A stretch of 64,000 nucleotides of DNA from NCBI GenBank assembly GCA_913055635.1, contig CAJXLK010000002.1:1-64000 (forward strand), given 5' to 3'. The notes below the pieces were generated by a model that had not been told where the DNA came from, did no database searches, and saw nothing but the letters and a program-made list of their open reading frames with translations. The position numbers were made by a program, and so were the translations under genes. Within the stretch, counting starts at the first letter, position 1. Each line of letters opens with the position of its first letter. This document shows, in pieces, positions 61,411 through 64,000 of this stretch. This DNA comes from an uncultured Bacteroidota bacterium (GTDB taxonomy: Bacteria; Bacteroidota; Bacteroidia; Bacteroidales; UBA12077).

Positions 61411-61531
61411 TATTAATAGGGCCATCTCTGATGGTCTTATTGTTAATTAAGGCTTAACTTTTAATTAAGACGTTGCTTTTTAATATAAAGTGGGAACCTG
61501 TAACGACTTTTTTTAGTTTTTTAAGGAAAAT

Positions 61532-61630
61532 ACCCCGCTAAGCGGGGATAGGATTAGGTTTGTTGGACCATACCCCGCTAAGCGGGGGTAGGATTAAAGC
61601 GGAGATAGAACAGACCCCGCTAAGCGGGGT
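61532..61630. repeat. Cluster 4 of the CCCCGCTTAGCGGGG palindrome
   Basis: Three copies at 61532-61548, 61572-61589 and 61613-61630, all with a CTAAG centre on the plus strand, i.e. CTTAG on the minus strand, the strand of the upstream gene. The last copy abuts the terminator of the second DUF4382 gene. Confidence 0.85.
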
Positions 61631-61670
61631 AAAAAAGCCGTGCCGCGAGGGGAGTTGCGGCACGGCTTTT
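61631..61670 (-). terminator. Terminator of the second DUF4382 gene
   Basis: GCCGTGCCGC (61637-61646) pairs perfectly with GCGGCACGGC (61657-61666), followed on the minus strand by a T-tract. 30 bp after the stop. Confidence 0.93.
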
Positions 61671-61699
61671 CGAGGATTCGGGTGTTCGAGGATACTGGT

Positions 61700-62632
61700 T
61701 TAAAGGGAAGAGAGGTCTATGGGATAACCAGTGTTTTTCTTGCTTTCAACAGTAACGTCCTGGGCAACGCCCAATACCTCTTTGAATTCTCCGTTAACCG
61801 ATTCGGTTACCACCAGGTCATAGGTCATGGGCGCCAGATAATACAGGTGATAGCAAGTATTTTCGTGCTGGCAGTTTTCATTTTGTCCGGCTATATCCGA
61901 GGTAACGGCATTGGGAAACCGTGTTGCTCCCTCGGCAGGGTCTTCAGCCTCGGCTGCTTCATAAGAGTCATTTTCATAAGCATACACCGCGATGCTGCTG
62001 CTGTCGGTAGGGATATTGGTAACGGCCCCTGATATGCTGCCGGCTTCATTGTTGGCTACCAGGCGAATGGTGGGTTGCAGGATGTAGCGTTGTTGCACAG
62101 GACTGCCCGTGACCCGGACGGATTTTCTGGCGTCAAAATCGGCGGTCACTTCAACCGTTGCATTGGAAGGGACGGTGAATGCACCGGTTGCTTTATATCC
62201 ACTTTGTCCGCCACTGGGTACAAACATTGGCGCCGTCTGTCCGTCATCAAATTCGATGTAGCAACCCGGGCTGGTTGGCGGACCCTGGCCTTTTTCCGGG
62301 GCATCCAGCATGAATCTCAACTGGGTGTATTTGCCGGCTTCCATTTCAAAAGCTCCCATCATCTCACTGAGGCTGTCATTTAATGCCAGCAGGTTGTACT
62401 GCTGCGGCCCTTCAAAGCCTTCAAACGTTTTCCAACTGCTGTCCTGCATGTGATACTTGACGCCGGTGATGGTTACCCATACCCCGGTAATTGTGGTATC
62501 GTCAATGGGTGCATCGGTCAGAGAAAGCGCCATGGTTCCGGTTTGTGAAGAATCCACTTCTTCTTCCTCACATCCCATAAATGCAGCGAAGGATATGAGC
62601 AATGCCGCTAATAATGTGATTTTGGTCTTCAT
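61700..62632 (-). CDS. DUF4382 lipoprotein (paralogue)
   Basis: This 310-residue lipoprotein has lipobox AFMGC followed by an acidic EEEEVDSSQ tail-link. The DUF4382 domain has MALSLTDAPIDDTTITGVWV and YNLLALNDSLSEMMGAFEME, and the C-terminal CnaB-like half has TIRLVANNEAGSISGAVTNI. Similarity to the gene at 60331-61236 is obvious along the full length, so the pair is a tandem duplication. Spacing by repeats and a strong terminator shows they are separate transcripts. It has a CEHENTCYHLYYLAPMTYDL insert with two Cys absent from the other copy. Confidence 0.88.
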   Translation of the reverse strand: MKTKITLLAALLISFAAFMGCEEEEVDSSQTGTMALSLTDAPIDDTTITGVWVTITGVKYHMQDSSWKTFEGFEGPQQYNLLALNDSLSEMMGAFEMEAGKYTQLRFMLDAPEKGQGPPTSPGCYIEFDDGQTAPMFVPSGGQSGYKATGAFTVPSNATVEVTADFDARKSVRVTGSPVQQRYILQPTIRLVANNEAGSISGAVTNIPTDSSSIAVYAYENDSYEAAEAEDPAEGATRFPNAVTSDIAGQNENCQHENTCYHLYYLAPMTYDLVVTESVNGEFKEVLGVAQDVTVESKKNTGYPIDLSSL

Positions 62633-62717
62633 AGTCTTGTGGGTTTTGGATTCGTTTGTTACAAGACGAGGAGATGGGGTTAAAGGTGGGAAAGGAGAGC
62701 AAAAAAATTGAATTTTT

Positions 62718-63998
62718 TTATCTTGAGCTCAGGTTATACCTGATAGCCAGGCTTATATTGACTGAAGAGCTGTAGGTTTCATTAAACCGGGCCGGTAGTG
62801 AAGGGGTTCCTTCATATATATTGATCAAGCCGGGGTTGAAACGAACTCCGGCCGAAAAACTATACCTGCTGGTAATCCGGGTGTCCAGTTCATAGCCCAC
62901 GAGTAGCCCCAGGTTGTAGTTTTTGTAAGCCCCGCGGATGCTTTCCGTTTCGCCGCCGGTATTTTGCCGGGCACTTTTCAGGTATCCGGCATGGGTGCCT
63001 AAAATCAGGTGATGGGAGACGGGCAGTTGGAAACTGGAAGATAAAATTTCATAGCGGGCGGCCACATGAAGGGCAGTGTAGTTGAGCTGAATCTGGTTGT
63101 TCATTACCTGGCCTTCTATGTATTCCCGGTAATTTTGTCCGGTTTCGCTGGTGATCAGGGCTTCCATCTGCACATCCAGTTTGTCGCTGAGGTTGATGCC
63201 CCCTAACAAACCAAAGGATTTTCCTTTTTCCGGGGAAGCCTGGCTGTAGGGAGATTTACGGATGCTGTGGAGGGTTTTGTCACTTAAAAGCCAGGAATTG
63301 CCCAGTTCTCCGCTCATGCCTACATAAAAGCGTGTAGGTTGAGGGTTTTCGGATTGCTGGTCTGCCTCTGCCCGTGCATTTTGTTGATTGGGAGCTTTGG
63401 CGGTTAGCGGGGTCACTGGTTTGCCGCCACTCAACTGCACATGGACCGGATCGGCTTTGGCAAGGAGTTGGCTTTCTCGGGGAACATTTGTCAGCTTCGT
63501 TGTGTGTGTCAATTTTGCCTGATTTTTGTCAGAGGCATTGGTTTTCTGGGTCGGGGTGTTTTTTGTTTTTTGGCCACCAGCAGAAGCAGCTTGTGTGGAG
63601 CGGGAGTCCATGGCAAGGGTTTGTTTTTTATCGCTGGCTTCAGTGGTTACCTTATGCTGGAGGTTTCTCTCCCGGGAAGGGTCTGTTTCCTGATCGGTTG
63701 AAGCCGTTTGCTTTTGAACCTGTTCCTTTTGAAAGGCTTTTTGTCCTTCTTCTTTGGAAGGCTTTTGCTGTTTGTCGTGTTTCTGGGTTCCTGTTTCCTG
63801 TTTTTGGGCCACGTTAGTTTTTTCGCGGGGTTGGAAGGCTGTGTCATCGGCGGAAGGCAAGAATATCTGAAGGGCAAAAAGCAGCAAAGCGGCGGCGGCA
63901 ATGGCCGTAAAAAGTTCGCGGGTTCGTTTTCTCCAGGACCGGTCCAGCCGCTCTGAAATGCGCTGCCAGCTCTGGTCGATGTCCAGTTCATCCTGGAT
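62718..63998 (-). CDS. Inner-membrane anchored outer-membrane beta-barrel protein (5' end beyond window)
   Basis: The frame is open to the right edge, so the ORF-track start (63887) is internal. It begins DELDIDQSWQRISERLDRSW, an anti-sigma-like cytoplasmic stretch, then one membrane helix (FTAIAAAALLLFALQIF), then about 150 residues of Gln/Lys/Thr/Ser-rich linker, and a C-terminal barrel domain (about 190 residues, GLLGGINLSDKLDVQMEALI, GLLVGYELDTRITSRYSFSA) ending in a final aromatic strand, LAIRYNLSSR. The order implies one chain that crosses the inner membrane, spans the periplasm and inserts in the outer membrane. Such proteins are known in Bacteroidota next to ECF sigma genes, which would lie to the right. 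Confidence 0.72.
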   Translation of the reverse strand: MQDELDIDQSWQRISERLDRSWRKRTRELFTAIAAAALLLFALQIFLPSADDTAFQPREKTNVAQKQETGTQKHDKQQKPSKEEGQKAFQKEQVQKQTASTDQETDPSRERNLQHKVTTEASDKKQTLAMDSRSTQAASAGGQKTKNTPTQKTNASDKNQAKLTHTTKLTNVPRESQLLAKADPVHVQLSGGKPVTPLTAKAPNQQNARAEADQQSENPQPTRFYVGMSGELGNSWLLSDKTLHSIRKSPYSQASPEKGKSFGLLGGINLSDKLDVQMEALITSETGQNYREYIEGQVMNNQIQLNYTALHVAARYEILSSSFQLPVSHHLILGTHAGYLKSARQNTGGETESIRGAYKNYNLGLLVGYELDTRITSRYSFSAGVRFNPGLINIYEGTPSLPARFNETYSSSVNISLAIRYNLSSR

Positions 63999-64000
63999 GT

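Overview
The window looks like a chromosomal segment of a Bacteroidota bacterium, probably near Bacteroidales/Marinilabiliales. The supporting signs are C-terminal type IX secretion (T9SS) sorting domains, CarboxypepD_reg/outer-membrane beta-barrel (TonB-receptor-like) proteins, LytTR regulators, an HU-CCDC81/SPOR protein, a short RRM protein, DUF4382 lipoproteins and TAnnTTTG promoter motifs. No phage or plasmid backbone is visible. Most genes are housekeeping or envelope genes, separated by AT-rich intergenic regions unusually rich in short repeats.

Layout. 0-6 kb: a GH53 galactanase cut by the left edge and missing from the ORF track, endonuclease IV, a four-lipoprotein CsgG/DUF4810/DUF799 operon with its terminator, and a Spy/CpxP-like protein with a decayed repetitive tail. 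6-15 kb: two large T9SS cargo proteins. One has three cohesin-like modules; the other is a giant parallel beta-helix protein with a dockerin and a cohesin-like module. 15-25 kb: a C69 peptidase, small envelope proteins, an OmpR-type two-component system, a Ca2+/Na+ exchanger and an outer-membrane beta-barrel protein. 25-35 kb: acyl-ACP thioesterase, a trans-sulfuration enzyme, a KefB-like antiporter, RNase H, the HU/SPOR protein, a papain-like peptidase, a PagL-like deacylase and an OmpA-like lipoprotein. 35-49 kb: dxs, mnmH, a dus family gene, a CPBP protease, small lipoproteins, an aldo/keto reductase, metE, a sigma-70 factor and the RRM protein. 49-54 kb: a PAS histidine kinase, then a LytTR response regulator overlapping a C59-type hydrolase, then a TspO-like protein.

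54.4-60.1 kb is a possible accessory segment. It is flanked by a tRNA-Asn 3' fragment with its terminator on the left and by the intact tRNA-Asn with the same terminator on the right. Inside are an outer-membrane barrel gene with a membrane-bound LytTR regulator, a TolB-like remnant, a HicAB module whose toxin has a premature stop, and a tRNA-like gene with a palindromic anticodon arm. 60-64 kb carries two DUF4382 lipoproteins and the 3' part of a protein that joins an inner-membrane segment to an outer-membrane beta-barrel.

The least explained material is intergenic. One family is a hairpin repeat with a conserved loop whose stem sequences differ between copies but still pair (39.8-40.0 kb tandem pair; relatives near 24.9, 1.75 and 35.2 kb). 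Another is a set of four clusters of the palindrome CCCCGCTTAGCGGGG with an orientation pattern relative to upstream genes. There are also several minisatellites (42, 91, 40 and 36 bp).
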